The notes under the pieces: generated by a model | Seen by the model: only the letters and a program-made list of their open reading frames with translations | Databases searched by the model: none | Told to the model about the DNA's origin: nothing | NCBI GenBank assembly: GCA_029844215.1 | Contig: CM056718.1 | Location: 87,098,764 to 87,162,763 of the forward strand | Direction of reading: 5' to 3' | Length of the DNA: 64,000 bases | Origin: Przewalskia tangutica | Taxonomy: Eukaryota > Streptophyta > Magnoliopsida > Solanales > Solanaceae | Made by a program: the position numbers and the translations under genes | Shown here: positions 12,049 through 24,125 of the stretch, in pieces | Numbering within the stretch: position 1 is the first letter of the stretch | Layout of the letters: every line of letters begins with the position of its first letter

Positions 12049-12537
12049 GGGGTGCTCTTGGACGAGAGCCTTTCAAAGGGGGAGAGGGATTTCAAGACTT
12101 AGAAATTATTTTGTGGATGAAGAAGTCTTCAACTAAGGGGGGGTATTTATAGGCCAATCAATGGCCAAGATTAAGGCAAGTGGAGGGTGGGGATTTGGGC
12201 AAGTGTACCTTATCCATCTACTACACAAATATCCTACCTAACCTTGACCAAAGCTTAAGGCCTAAAACGTGCACCCAATCGTCCACTTTACCGCCCACTT
12301 GAGGGTGACACTTGTCGCCCTCTCGTTGGTCCAAAATATTTCATCTCTCGGAAAAATCCGCAAAAATAATAAATGTCGCAACCGTAATTTTCCCTTCGCA
12401 AGGTTCGGAAAACTTTTCATCGGAAAATAATTCTTTTCGGGGGTTGTGCACAAATTTTGCGTCCCATGCCTAACTTAAGGCTTAAACTTTGTACGTACGC
12501 CCTTACGTACATACTCTGGAAAATACGGGGTATAACA
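12049..12537 (-). repeat. Element B 3' LTR, remaining part
   Basis: This 489 bp is nearly identical to 21758-22256, the matching end of B's 5' LTR, which also carries an extra 12 bp duplication near 21890. It ends with GGGGTATAACA at 12527-12537 and is followed at once by B's polypurine tract (minus-strand ctaaggaggggagaa, 12538-12552). The rest of this LTR was displaced by LTR C beyond the window's left edge. Confidence 0.8.
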
Positions 12538-12847
12538 TTCTCCCCTCCTTAGAAACATTCGTCCCGAATGTTCCTTCTCAAGACAGATAGCGATAACGTT
12601 CCTCTTAACTTAAACAAGTTGCCAATGCCACACCTGGCCACAAAACAACACACGCGCCAATACTTAAATCCAAGTCCACAAGGAACCACCTCTAGCATCA
12701 CAAAAGCTCCCACTTCAAGGGCTAAAAGATACTCCCTTCGCACCTTTACTTCACATAAGAAATGATCACTTCTATTCTCTTAACACATGCTCACTTCTTC
12801 CCTTACTCGTCGTACCCTCCTCGTACACTCGAACTCTTTCTCATAAC

Positions 12848-13643
12848 TTACCACATTTCTGTTATTGCTTCAGTTTCCAAAATCTCTGGGTTGCTACCTC
12901 CAACTTGGTCATCATTAACTGGGAACACTCTGGATGGATCTCCGATATTTTTCCGAACGTAGCAATAAGAAAGACCGGACGCACTGCCTCCCACGTCGGA
13001 CGGCAAAGCTAACTTATAGGTAACCTGGCCTATCCTCCAAAGGATCTGAAAATGCTCCAAGTACCTCAGGCTAAGTTTCCTCTGTTTTCCAAAACTCGAC
13101 ACACCCTTTCCGGGGTGGTACCTTCAAGAAGACCCACCGTCAACGTGAACTCCAAGCGTCGTCGCCGCCGATTATCCGCGACTTACTGACTATGAGCTGC
13201 CAATAACCTCTTCTGGATAAGCTTCACCCTATCCACATCCTGCCAAAACAAGTATGAACCAACTATCTGAATCTTGCCAACATCGAACCAATCGACCGGC
13301 ATCCTACACTTCCGCCCATACGAGACTTCATAAGGCGACATCCGAATACTGAAATGGTAGCTATAAAACACTCCCTCAACAGGAGGCAACAATCCTCACA
13401 GCTACCCCTGAAATCAAAAACACCGGCCCGAGGGTGAATGCAATACTGAGACTCACCTGAGTTTCTAACCCTGCCTGGTAATACCTCCAGAAAAGAAATA
13501 GCCGCAAACTGGGCTCCCCTGCCCGTCATAAAGTAAAAGTAGGAACCCCGTGTAGCCTTACAACCTCCCTGATATATAGCATCTCGCATAACCCTCTGCC
13601 GAGTAAACGGTCCTGACTGAAAGACAAGATGGGTTGACCTCAT
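12848..13643 (-). pseudogene. Element B integrase C-terminus and chromodomain remnant
   Basis: Minus-strand frames 13183-13392 read YSYHFSIRMSPYEVSYGRKC, the conserved stretch at the end of the gypsy integrase core. Frames 12848-13102 read FGKQRKLSLRYLEHFQILWR, then VTYKLALPSDVG, the GPY/F-like region leading to a chromodomain. Positions 13263-13761 hold more integrase core in shifted frames. Frameshifts and stops preclude a product. Confidence 0.7.
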
Positions 13644-14204
13644 CGGCCCGACTACTGGTCGAACGCATCCACGAACTCGTACGATGGTTAACTAAACTTG
13701 GGCCTAGCGCCCTTGTGACCCTACCACCTGGCGGGACCACCTCGAACTGACCCCGCCACATTACAGGTCGCGGGTTGATCCGCGATCGGTCCGCAACCCG
13801 ACCCGCTATCGTGCAAAACTCTTATTCCCCCGATCCGGAACAATCTCACAATCAAGTCACGAAAACCTAGTGGTCTTCTTAGCTCAACTACCCCCTTCAT
13901 TTCACACTACTCAGGGACTTATCACACAAACATATCTCACGTATACTATGCACTTCGATAACGGTCAAACATAAAAATAAATCTTTTACTCAAGATGGCC
14001 TCGCCTCTAAGGTCTCCACTTAAAAAACTCTAAGGCTCACACTTTCCCTATCCCCAATCTTACCCTTATACCTAACCATGATTTCTAATCACAATTAACA
14101 CAATGCTATCTGAACATAACACTTAAGATATACTCATCTTATCACACATACTAATCTCTAGAGGGTTAAGGATATACCTGTATCTACTGCTTCACTCCCC
14201 TCTG

Positions 14205-14727
14205 TCATTTTAATAAATCCTGCCCTGATGGGCGCATAGCTAGGAAAGGTGATGAACTAGCCACTGATCCTGGAGGCTGAGTCTCTACATCCGCGCCACC
14301 TCCGGTCGGACAATTTCTCGCAAAATGGCCCTGCTGGCCGCAAGCAAAACAAGCTGTCGAAGAAGTACGACACTCCCCACAATGACACCTACCACAACGG
14401 CCACACCGAGGTGGGGGTGGCCTCTCACAACTAGCACCCCCTCTCCGAACCACCGAATCAGAATCGATCCGTAGGCTGAGTCCTTCTACTTACATTCCTC
14501 CTACAAGGACATCCTTTCGACACATGGCCCTGACGGCCGCAGGTAAAACAAGCACCAACAAAAAGATGACATTCTCCGGGATGACGCCTGCCACATTTTG
14601 AACACTGAGGGAAAACTGAATCCGGCTGGCTGGAACCTACGCGTATCTGTGAACCAGAAGCCCTGGAGTTCTGACCAACTCCTGCATACTCCGAACGTCC
14701 TGAACCCTGTGGAGGACCACTCTGCAC
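14205..14727 (-). pseudogene. Element B gag with two successive zinc knuckles
   Basis: Two adjacent minus-strand frames each hold a Cys-rich module. Positions 14458-14727 read CSKCGRRHPGEC, then CFTCGRQGHVSKGC. Positions 14205-14453 read CGRCHCGEC, then CFACGQQGHFARNC. Both second motifs match C-x2-C-x4-H-x4-C. One knuckle is usual in this lineage, so a duplication of this gag segment followed by divergence is likely. A stop codon separates the two copies. Confidence 0.72.
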
Positions 14728-14975
14728 TGGCGGAGATGCATATCCAGTCTGCTGCTGAAGCGATTCGCCTTGAAAGTTACCAAAGGACCCTGCCGATCTG
14801 GCCCTCTTTTGCTGATCTTTGTTAACCTGTCGATCTCTACGTTTCTCGGCCTACTGCGCATAAGCCCGTACGCAGGCCATGCTCAAGCCTGACTGAAGAG
14901 CTACTCTTGCACAACCTTCTCTTAGATAGTCATCAAGACCCGTGACAAATCGGTACATAGTATACTCTCGGGTTG

Positions 14976-15242
14976 CTAAATCCATATAGCTAATGTAGTG
15001 GTCGTCATTTGCAATTCATACTTTCTCTTGGTCAAGAAGCAAGGTCCAGATATCATGGCCGCAGTAGGAACTGATGCCGCTGTGCTAAACTCTGCTGGGG
15101 CTGGCGACATCGCAGAACCCCCCGAAAGAAGCACCACCTCAGGTGATGATTGGGCCTGTGCCCTCGTAACCCTCTGTGTTCTACTCGCAGCTCCCTCGGC
15201 TGCCTTGCCCTTCTGGGCCCGGGTTGCCTTGCGCGGAGGCAT
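14976..15242 (-). pseudogene. Element B gag N-terminus
   Basis: An 88-codon open stretch starting MPPRKATRAQKGKAAEG, homologous to the start of element A's gag, followed by a Ser/Ala/Pro-rich segment. The usual Retrotrans_gag core that should follow is missing between here and the zinc knuckles. The start codon is well placed relative to the primer site at 15419-15430. Confidence 0.7.
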
Positions 15243-15418
15243 AACTGGTACGGGAAAGAAATACGTTAGAGGGGTCCAACTTATAACACAGCTCTAAGGC
15301 ACGATCTCAGAGTGAGAAGAATGGAAACCAATCCTAAATATCCTATAGCCTCCTGATTATTGGTGTGGAATCAAGACTCTACTAGATACGGTCTGTAGAC
15401 ACTTTCCGAGGATTAACT

Positions 15419-15430
15419 GCTCTGATACCA
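15419..15430 (-). promoter_or_regulatory. Element B primer-binding site
   Basis: Minus-strand tggtatcagagc, matching the 3' end of initiator-Met tRNA and four bases from the LTR end at 15435. Confidence 0.85.
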
Positions 15431-15833
15431 CTTTTGTCACGACCCGTTCCGGAGCCCGTGACTAGTGCCTTACCCGGGCACCCAAGTAGTCATACATCAG
15501 AGAAATCAGCGGAAAATAAAACAAGACATGAAATGAGAAACAGTTGCCTTTCGGCATATATATATAAAAACTTGAACACGAACAGTTACATCCCTTTTAC
15601 AAACTCTGCCCACAACAGTACTACAGACCTCTAAGAATGTTAGAATAACAACGACAAGACAGGGCCCCGCCATACCCCTGAATGTAAGCACCTACAACAA
15701 CAGGAGACTATACCAAAGATAAGCCTCCGGAGAAACGGAGCTTCCCAAAACGCTGAACTGTGATCCTAAGAGCGAGGATCGACGACTGGTGTACCTCTAC
15801 CTGCGGCATGAACGCAGCCCCCTGAAGGAGGTC

Positions 15834-18800
15834 TGTTACACCCCGTATTTACAGGACATGCGTTAAGAACGTAAGTAAGAACTCGCAAGTGTTAAGATTA
15901 GAGATTTGTAAAAATTTATCGGAATTATGGAATTGTCGGAAAACGTAATATTATGACGAATGGGAGGGCGACACGTGTCACCCCCCCTTATGTTGTCTTG
16001 GACGATTTTAAGCATGGACACAATGGTCATTTGACCCTTGTTAGGAAGTCAAGTCTTGCTATTAGAGAGCTTGACAAAATTGACTAAGTCAAAGGGTCCA
16101 AAGTCTTGATATTTTAATTAGAGATCATCCAAACCACCCAATTGTTTGCATCTTGACCCTCCATGTCCCTTTATAATACTACTAGTAGTGAGACAAGCCT
16201 AACACTTAGCAAAATTTACACAAAAATTGGAGGAGCAAGCTTAGAAGCTCTCGGGTTTGGGTCCAAGAAGAAAGAAAAAATTTTGTTTGTTGTCCATTAA
16301 GCTCCACACTTTAAACCAAGGTTCCTTAGTGTATTGTGAATGTATCTCAATAGAAAAATCTCGGAAAAAGATAGTTTTCGTATTAGTCGCAAAGTGAAAA
16401 CCTAGTTGCTTTCTAGGTTTTGGATTGGAAGTTTGAAGGAAAGTTGTTGGTATGGTTCTAAGGGTCTCAAGTAGCGGATTGAAGTGTCTTGAAGAGTCTC
16501 TAAGTTTCTAAGGAGCGACTTCGGATTTGAAGATTGGATTAAGATTCGTGGAGGTATAATCTTGTCCTTTGAAAGTGTTACAAGATTATTTATATTGTTG
16601 TTAGCTTTACATGTTGCTAGCATGAAGTTGATATGTTGAAGTTTATAAGTATTATGGATTGATTGTAGCCTTGAAAATCCGAATGTAATGAAAGCCATGA
16701 TTAGTTGGATTACAATTTGGTCGTTATTAGAATCGTCGCATGTTAATTACTTGGAGATTATAGTAGTTATAATCGTTTGCGACTTGATATCATGTTAGGC
16801 TAATAACTTGGATTGAAATGGAAATTGGATAAGAATTGATGTTGTAGTACTTCAAGTTAGCCGAATTGGCCTAGTAAGTTGTATTAATTTGATATCGTTT
16901 GTGGGCGAATTTTACACGCCTAGTAGGCGTGTAATCCCGTATTGTTAATTGCTTTGATTGGGCCTTAAATGTGGCGTGTTTGGTTATTGTATTCGGCCTT
17001 GAAAAAGGTGGCAAAGTAAGTAAAAACAAAGGAGGTGCTGTCCGATTTTCGGTAGAATTTAGCGACTTAGCACCTAGAATATTCTACGTTTGAAGTAAGA
17101 GGTTAATGGACGTATTGTGACCATTATAGGTTGAAGTACTTAGTATAGCGTATCCTACTTGAAGGATGGATTAGCTATCAAGGTTGAAGTACTTTGGAGC
17201 ATTTTGCTACTTGTCGATAATCGTCGCGAGGTATGTGAACCTCTTCCTTCCTTTGGAATGATTCTATGTATGAAATATACATGTAGTAGTATTTCATGAT
17301 TCCGTCTACTCTTAGAAGTTAAGAGGTAGTTATGTTGATTTACTCTATGTAAAAGCTACGTCTAAGAAATCCTAAGTCCTTACCAAGTCTTATGGGGGAT
17401 GTTGGTAAGAGTCGTTAGGAAGTATTTGGAGTCGAGTTGACTTGGCTAATTTACGGCACGAATGAGAATAAGTATCGAACAAGCCATTGCAGCGTTAATA
17501 AAGGAAAATGTAATGACAATTAATTATGTTAAAACAAGTAGAATTCTCCATCTGCATAGAAGCTAAGATAAGACAAAATTGTATTACATTTTCTAGATCA
17601 TGGCTACTTGAATAAGATCGTTATAAATAAGTATAACTTATTCACAACGCACCAAAGTATATGTTACTTAATTTAAAAGAGTTTACGTATGATGTTTTTA
17701 AGACTATGAAACTTGTTTTCTTAAAAGTTAAGAGACTTGAAGTATTTTGAAAGCTATGTGATTTTATTTGAAAGTATAAGTCTCTTGGTTATAGAAAGAA
17801 TGAATTAGTTTAAGGCATAAGGTTAGTATGACGGCTTTATGGAAAGTTGGTTATAATAACTTTATGGGAGGTTAAGAGAATGGTTTTCTTCAGTAACATA
17901 AACAAGAAATGATTTGAAATAAAGAAGGGCAAATTGTTTTAAAGGTACCAATTGCTTAAGGTTTTTAAGAAAGAAGTCACTTGATTTAGAAGCCGGTAAT
18001 TGTATTTCTAAGAAGGTATTGTGACTTGTCTTGAAAGGTGGATAGGACTTGATACTATAGTTGTTAGTATCTGGGAAGTTTTATTTGAAAAAGAGTCTTT
18101 CTAAAGGAGTAGAGGTGCGTAGTACGTTGGGTTAAATTCCCGGGTTTTATATGACATTATCGACCGTGAACGGGCCGGCGAGATACCTTTACGCGCACTA
18201 TGTGACATTATCGACCGTGAATGGGCGGCAGATACCTTACGCGCACTATATGACATTATCGACCGAGAATGGGCGGGCAAGATACCTTTCACGCGCACTA
18301 TATGACATTATCGACCGAGAATGGGCGCAAGATACTTTACGCGCACTATATGACATTATCGACCGAGAACGGGCGGGCGAGATACCTTTACGCGCACTAT
18401 ATGACATTATCGACCGAGAATGGGCGGCGAGATACCTTTACGCGCACTATATGACATTATCGACCGTGAATGGCCGGCAAGATACCTTACGCGCACTATA
18501 TGACATTATCGACCCAGGAATGGGCCGGGCAGTATACCTTTACGGGCAGACTATATGACATTATCGACCCAGGAATGGGCCGGGCAGTATACCTTTACGG
18601 GCAGACTATGTGACCTTGATCGCGTCCCAGATTGGGCCGGGTAGAATAGGCGCCCCTCCTTAAAGGGCCGGATTATACTTATGAAAGATAGGTAAGATAT
18701 ACGGTAATGAACTTAATGATTTTTCCTAATCATGTACATAGGAATGTGACTATAACTTTTATTGAAAATGGGAAAAGATGATAAGGAGCGATTAAGTTCA

Positions 18801-19321
18801 TAAGTGGTAATGACACGGCAGGATCTGGTATGTATTTTTTTTTATATACTTGTCCCTGTCATTCTTTTGTGCTGTATATGATCCGCTTTCTTGACGTTAT
18901 TTACATTCCATATTCGCACTGTTGTTATCGACCCTTGCCGCGTTAAATGTCATGAGTTTAGGTACCGATTATGGATCCGCGAGCTTAGGATCCTGGTTCA
19001 AGATTTTGAGATGGCTCCAATGTTCCGGAGTTGTCATGGCTATGTATATTCGAAGTGCACGCGGGGCCTTGTCCGCCATAGTGGGTGTTCAAATCTTAGA
19101 GGTGCAGTATTCACGTGTGCCGGATGGTTAGAATTGTAATTACATTTTTGGATAGTGTAAGCCCTTTTTGGGTGATTTATATTACGACAGCCTTATCGGC
19201 TTTGCCTTGGTTTTAAAAAAAAAAAAATGTGTTACGTATTTTACGCAGCAGTTTATTATGTTGTATGTTTTAAGGGTGCCCAGGTAGGGCACCAGTCGCG
19301 GCCCGGGGTCGGGTCTTGACA
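15834..19321 (+). mobile_element. Solo LTR D
   Basis: 3488 bp plus-oriented LTR beginning TGTTACACCCCG and ending TCTTGACA, flanked on both sides by the perfect 5 bp duplication AGGTC (15829-15833 and 19322-19326). No internal region, primer site or polypurine tract remains, so the element has been reduced to one LTR by recombination. A TATA-like ctttataatac lies at about 16169. A tandem array sits at 18149-18650. Confidence 0.92.
18149..18650 (+). repeat. Tandem array in LTR D (about 10 copies of 49-55 bp)
   Basis: Units begin tatgacattatcgacc at about 18149, 18200, 18249, 18301, 18349, 18400, 18450, 18499, 18553 and 18608. Each contains a variable ggcgggcaagatacc stretch followed by acgcgcacta. 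The last three units are longer and more diverged. The array is open in several frames on both strands because the unit lacks stops; I do not consider it coding. Confidence 0.9.
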
Positions 19322-22256
19322 AGGTCAGTACAACAGGTACCAAGTATGTGAAACTGAAAATACTGTAAATGAAATCATAATAGTCTATATAAAGCAGGAG
19401 ACATATATGATAACCAATTTAAGATACACTGATATAAGCAATATGTCAAGTCGTGACTCACGCCTTAAAGTCATCACTCAAATATAACCATGGGTCTCAT
19501 GCCCACAATATCAATCATGCAGTGGTATTCCTTCCTCACCGCCGATCCATGATATAAAAGCACTAAGTAATACACATGAACACCGTGTCCCACCTGTGTC
19601 ATAATAAAACCGTGCGGGGTAATGCGAAGGCATAGCCGACTACTAAAACCCACGCACCAACAATGCCATAAATCGTATCACGAGGTCTTTCTAGACCGCC
19701 ACATGATCGGCGGCCACTTGCCCGCAGATCAATGTGCGCGTCTAATCTCGAACTTCCGCACTCGCAGGCCACACACATAGGCTGCATGAGGTATTCCGCA
19801 TCGAGGGTAGCTACTCCTCGGCATCGCCCTAGACTCGTAGTCCGCGTGGCCACATGCATCGCGTGGCCACATGGACCGCACACTAACCTGGAACTCTCGT
19901 AGCTCCGCATAGGTCCCCTGGACCGCATGAGGTATTCTCGAATCATAGTCACACAGATCGCGAGGTGTACCTCGCGTGAGCGGCTTAACCCCGGTATATC
20001 ATGTCAAGAGGTGAGTGATATAATACTAACATAACGGCTTATCGTTAAACAACATAAGCACAACAAGGGAAACCCCCTTACACAACCATCACAAGACACT
20101 AACACACGTAGCATCCTAACATGTTTACTTATCAAATCAACAAGAAAGTATTACAAGGCTATCACAAACCAACATAGTCAAGTTATTCACACAAGGTACT
20201 TTCTATTTTATGCCAACAAGTTCGGGTTTTTATCCCCAAAGTACTTTATACATTATCTCTTTAAAAAGATCTTGTTTCTTTCGCAAGAGTCACACGATAC
20301 CCGTATTATTAAAAAATAGAGTGACTATCTTTTTAAGTAAACCAAAACAATTTCCCTTTTTAAAGACAAGTAATAACCTTCTTTTCCAAAAGTTCAAGTT
20401 TGCCTAAGTTCAAAGACTCAAGTCGCTTATTTTCGAAAGGTTTCGTAGTTCATAGTCTTAATCACTTAATAATATAATTCTCTTTTAAAACAATCTGAGA
20501 AACATATGCCTTATGTGTGAGTAGGTTATTCTTGTTCATAACAATCTTATTAAAGCAGCCATGATCTAGGAAATGTAATATCATTTTGTCTCATCTTAGC
20601 TTCTATGCAGATGGAGGTTTCTACTGGTTTTAATAATACTTAATTAGTCAATACATTTCCCTTTATTAGCGCTGCAGTGGTTTGTTCGATACTTATTCTC
20701 ATTTCCGAAATCAATACAAGGCGTTCATAAATAATTAAGTAAACCGTTCCTTTTATCTCTCTTAAGTCGTTATACCTAACTTCCCATAAAGCTAGTATAA
20801 CTCTTAAGCTTTTAAAACCAAGTATTACTCTTCTTTCAAAAACGATTCTTAATTCTTTTGAAATACTTCAAGATTCTTATTATTTAGACTCAAGTCAAAA
20901 GACATCGCAGTAAAACCACGTTCGTTAACACACGCGTCGCCTACCGTACTATATATATTCTTTTAAAATATCATGCTCAAGAGGATAGGAAGAATCACAT
21001 ACCTCGCGACGATTATCGACAAATAAAGCGCTCACCGCTTATAACCCGGCTAGCCTTGTCCACCTTTCAAGTAGAACATGCTACTCGCAGAACTTTCACC
21101 CTATAAAGGCCATATACGTCTATCAACGTCTAGACTACTCTATAGAATATTCTAAGCAGAAGGTTCTCTATTCTACGGAAAATCGGGCAGACTTCCCTAC
21201 CGTTAAACTACACAAGTCTCAGTAAATCTGATCCTATGTAAAATCTGATTCAATCTTCTTTAATATTCTTCTGATGATTTCAGTTCAATTCTCTTCTCTT
21301 ATACCATCCTTCTATATATCTTATACTCATTTCTATACTACTACAGTATGTAATTTCCAATTACAATAGAAGGACAAGAGTATTTACCTCGATAAGCCCA
21401 AAATTTACCTAGATTTAATGTCGATCCTGAGCAACGTTTAGCTCCTACTCTGGGCGCTCCAACACGCTCCAAACAACCCTTAGAAGTTCTACGCAACTTC
21501 TTCTTAATACTTCAACCACTATGAAGATTTTTCCCTAGGGTTTCGTTTTTGTGACTGAATGGAAGTATAATAGTATTTCTGGGCTTTTAGTATAGGGGTA
21601 ACCTTGGAATACTACAAGGTATTTGGGCCAAGGTATTTTGGAATAGTAACAATACTTGGAGAATACTTTTCTACCAAGGGAGGGGGGGGGGTATTTCACG
21701 AGAACAACTCAAGAGGGGGGGTTTGTTTCGGCCAAGGCTTCACAAAGGGGGAGGGGGGGGTGCTCTTGGACGAGAGCCTTTCAAAGGGGGAGAGGGATTT
21801 CAAGACTTAGAAATTATTTTGTGGATGAAGAAGTCTTCAACTAAGGGGGGGTATTTATAGGCCAATCAATGGCCAAGATTAAGGCAAGTGGAGGGCAAGT
21901 GGAGGGTGGGGATTTGGGCAAGTGTACCTTATCCATCTACTACACAAATATCCTACCTAACCTTGACCAAAGCTCAAGGCCTAAAACGTGCACACAATCG
22001 TCCACTTTACCGCCCACTTGAGGGTGACACTTGTCGCCCTCTCGTTGGTCCAAAATATTTCATCTCTCGGAAAAATCCGCAAAAATAATAAATGTCGCAA
22101 CCGTAATTTTCCCTTCGCAAGGTTCGGAAAACTTTTCGTCGGAAAACAATTCTTTTCGGGGGTTGTGCACAAATTTTTCGTCCCATGCCTAACTTAAGGC
22201 TTAAACTTTGTATGTACGCCCTTACGTACATACTCTGGAAAATACGGGGTATAACA

Positions 22257-22426
22257 GTGAGTGATATAATACTAACACAACGGCTTATCGTTAAACAACA
22301 TAAGCACAACAAGAATAACCTCCTCACACAAGCGTCACAAGATACTAACACATTGGCTTATCGTTAAACAACATAAGCACAACAAGAATAACCTCCTTAC
22401 ACAAGAGTCACAATATACTAACACAC
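22257..22426 (-). mobile_element. LTR F, left part, with a 73 bp tandem duplication
   Basis: Short piece of LTR F caught between element B and element E. The text matches B's LTR near 20010-20100. A 73 bp unit starting actaacaca is present twice (22271 and 22344), with the start of a third at 22417. It ends with the CACAC target copy of E and continues at 35551. Confidence 0.8.
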
Positions 22427-23369
22427 TGTTACATCCCGTAAGTCCAGGACATGTATAAGAGAATGTATGTAAGGAATCAAGACTTGGAAATTAGTACGAA
22501 AGGGAGAATTGTTTTTCCGACGGAAAATCTTCCGAACGTCGGAAAGGAAAAATGTTCGTTGTTGAGAATTGGATTCTCAAAATGCATTATTTGAAGAGTA
22601 TGGAACTTATTAACATTATAGAAATTTATTTTTACGGATTTGGTCACGTGGGGCCCACCCGAGAAATTTTACGTTTTGTGGGGCCCACGAGGGTTACGGA
22701 ATTTTATGAACGAATGAGAGGGCGACACGTGGCACCCTCACATATGGTCTTGGACGAAATTAGAGGAAGGGTAAATGTCACGACCCGACCCCGGGCCCGC
22801 GACTGGTGCCCTACCTGGGCACCCTTACAGGTATACATCAGAGATATACAGCGGAACATACATAAACTTAAACAATGAAATAAATAATAGGTCAGCCGAT
22901 AAGGCTACCTCCCTGGATATAAACAAATCCAACAGCAGTTACCTCAAAAAAAAAATTATAAAGTGACCCACAAGATATGACTACAGACCTCTAAGAGTTT
23001 ACATAACAACTGTGACGGGACAGGGCCCCGCCATACCCCTGAATGTACAAAAGTCAACGACTTCAGGGAACCATACCAAAAACAAAGTGTCCGGAGAAAT
23101 GGAGCTTTCGAACTGATCGTGATCCAGGAGTGCGGATCAACAAGCTATGTACCTCAACTCGCGGCATGAACGGCCCCGAAGAGGTCAAGACAAAATATGT
23201 ACCAAGTATGCAAAGCAGAAATCGTAATTTAAATCATAATAGTCAAAAATACGGTGAAGACATATATGATAACCAAATTAACGATGTACGTGCTCTTGAA
23301 GTGGAAGTAATGAAAGTCGGTTTTACCTTATACACTGTCTCAACATATGAACCATAGTCACGCGGGGCT

Positions 23370-24125
23370 ATGAACACCACCCTCAAATATCCAAGCGCGC
23401 TGGATTCCCATCACTGACCGCCAGGTGTAAAATCTAACTCGTGACGCGCGTGGCATCCTTCCTCACCGGCGTACACACACATCTAACCATGTGACGCGCT
23501 CGTGGTATCCTACCACACTGTCGGCGTACACCCATACAACACGTATATACCTATATCCTGCGCCTGGAATCCCGATCGCCGAAGCGACCATACAAGTAAA
23601 TCCAACAATGTGACGCGCCCGTGGCATCCTACCTCACTGTCGGCGTACATACACAATACATACATATATATATCATGCGTGGAATCTCTCATCTCGTACA
23701 TGACTTCACGAGGTGTCCTCGCGCATCGTGGGTAGCAAATCCACGGAACGGTGGTATAACGATCTTGGGGTTTACCCTCATTTATACTCTTACCACGATG
23801 AAGGTGGTATAACGATCTTGGGGTGTACCGCCATTTATACTCTTACCCTCAAACTACATGCCTCTAATCCTCATCGTAGCGTGTCCCGGTGCATACCCGT
23901 GGAATCCCACATCACCGACGGTATGTCGGTAAACTCATACTAAGACCATGGAAGCATACCCGTGGAATCCCACATCCGTCGATGCGTCCAAGTAAACTCA
24001 TACTATGACCAGGAAGCATACCCGTGGAATCCCACATCACTTGCGATGCGTCGGTAGACTCGTGAGAGGCAATGGAGGCATACATGGAATCCTCCATCAC
24101 CGACAGATGCGTCCAAGTAAACTCC
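23370..24125 (-). repeat. Tandem arrays in LTR G
   Basis: Three related sub-arrays. At about 23400-23680, units carry tgacgcgc...gtggcatcctacc with an actgtcggcgtacac tail. At about 23750-23860, two units carry ggtggtataacgatcttggg. At about 23893-24125, four units of about 60 bp carry gcatacccgtggaatcccac and end in aaactcatac. E's LTR has one copy of the last unit, in inverted orientation, near 28670-28710. Confidence 0.8.

Larger units (their letters stand above)
12538..15434 (-). mobile_element. Element B internal region (RT lost)
   Basis: Only 2.9 kb separates B's polypurine tract from its primer site, against 4.9 kb in element A. Gag pieces lie at 14205-15242 and integrase/chromodomain pieces at 12850-13650. 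No reverse transcriptase or RNase H motif is visible between them. Positions 13700-14200 contain no recognisable coding sequence. B therefore depended on another element or lost its RT after insertion. Confidence 0.75.
15435..22256 (-). repeat. Element B 5' LTR, split by solo LTR D
   Basis: The LTR is 15435-15833 plus 19327-22256, 3.33 kb once D is removed. It starts TGTCACGACCC and ends GGGGTATAACA on +. Across the gap the text joins as gaaggaggtc/agtacaacag, as in the uninterrupted A LTR near 9911. G-rich tracts occur at 21678-21760. It is followed by GTGAG (22257-22261), the expected target copy in LTR F. Confidence 0.85.

Noticed and set aside
15793..15830. tRNA gene or tRNA-like element near primer sites
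   Set aside because: Only 11-12 bp primer-binding matches to initiator-Met tRNA exist; no cloverleaf is visible in the leaders.
18151..18558. 135-codon plus-strand repeat protein
   Set aside because: It lies wholly in the D array, which is open in more than one frame on both strands and has a unit length that is not a fixed multiple of three.
18149..18650. CRISPR-like repeat-spacer pattern
   Set aside because: Plant nuclear DNA; the units are contiguous diverging tandem repeats with no unique spacers and no cas genes.
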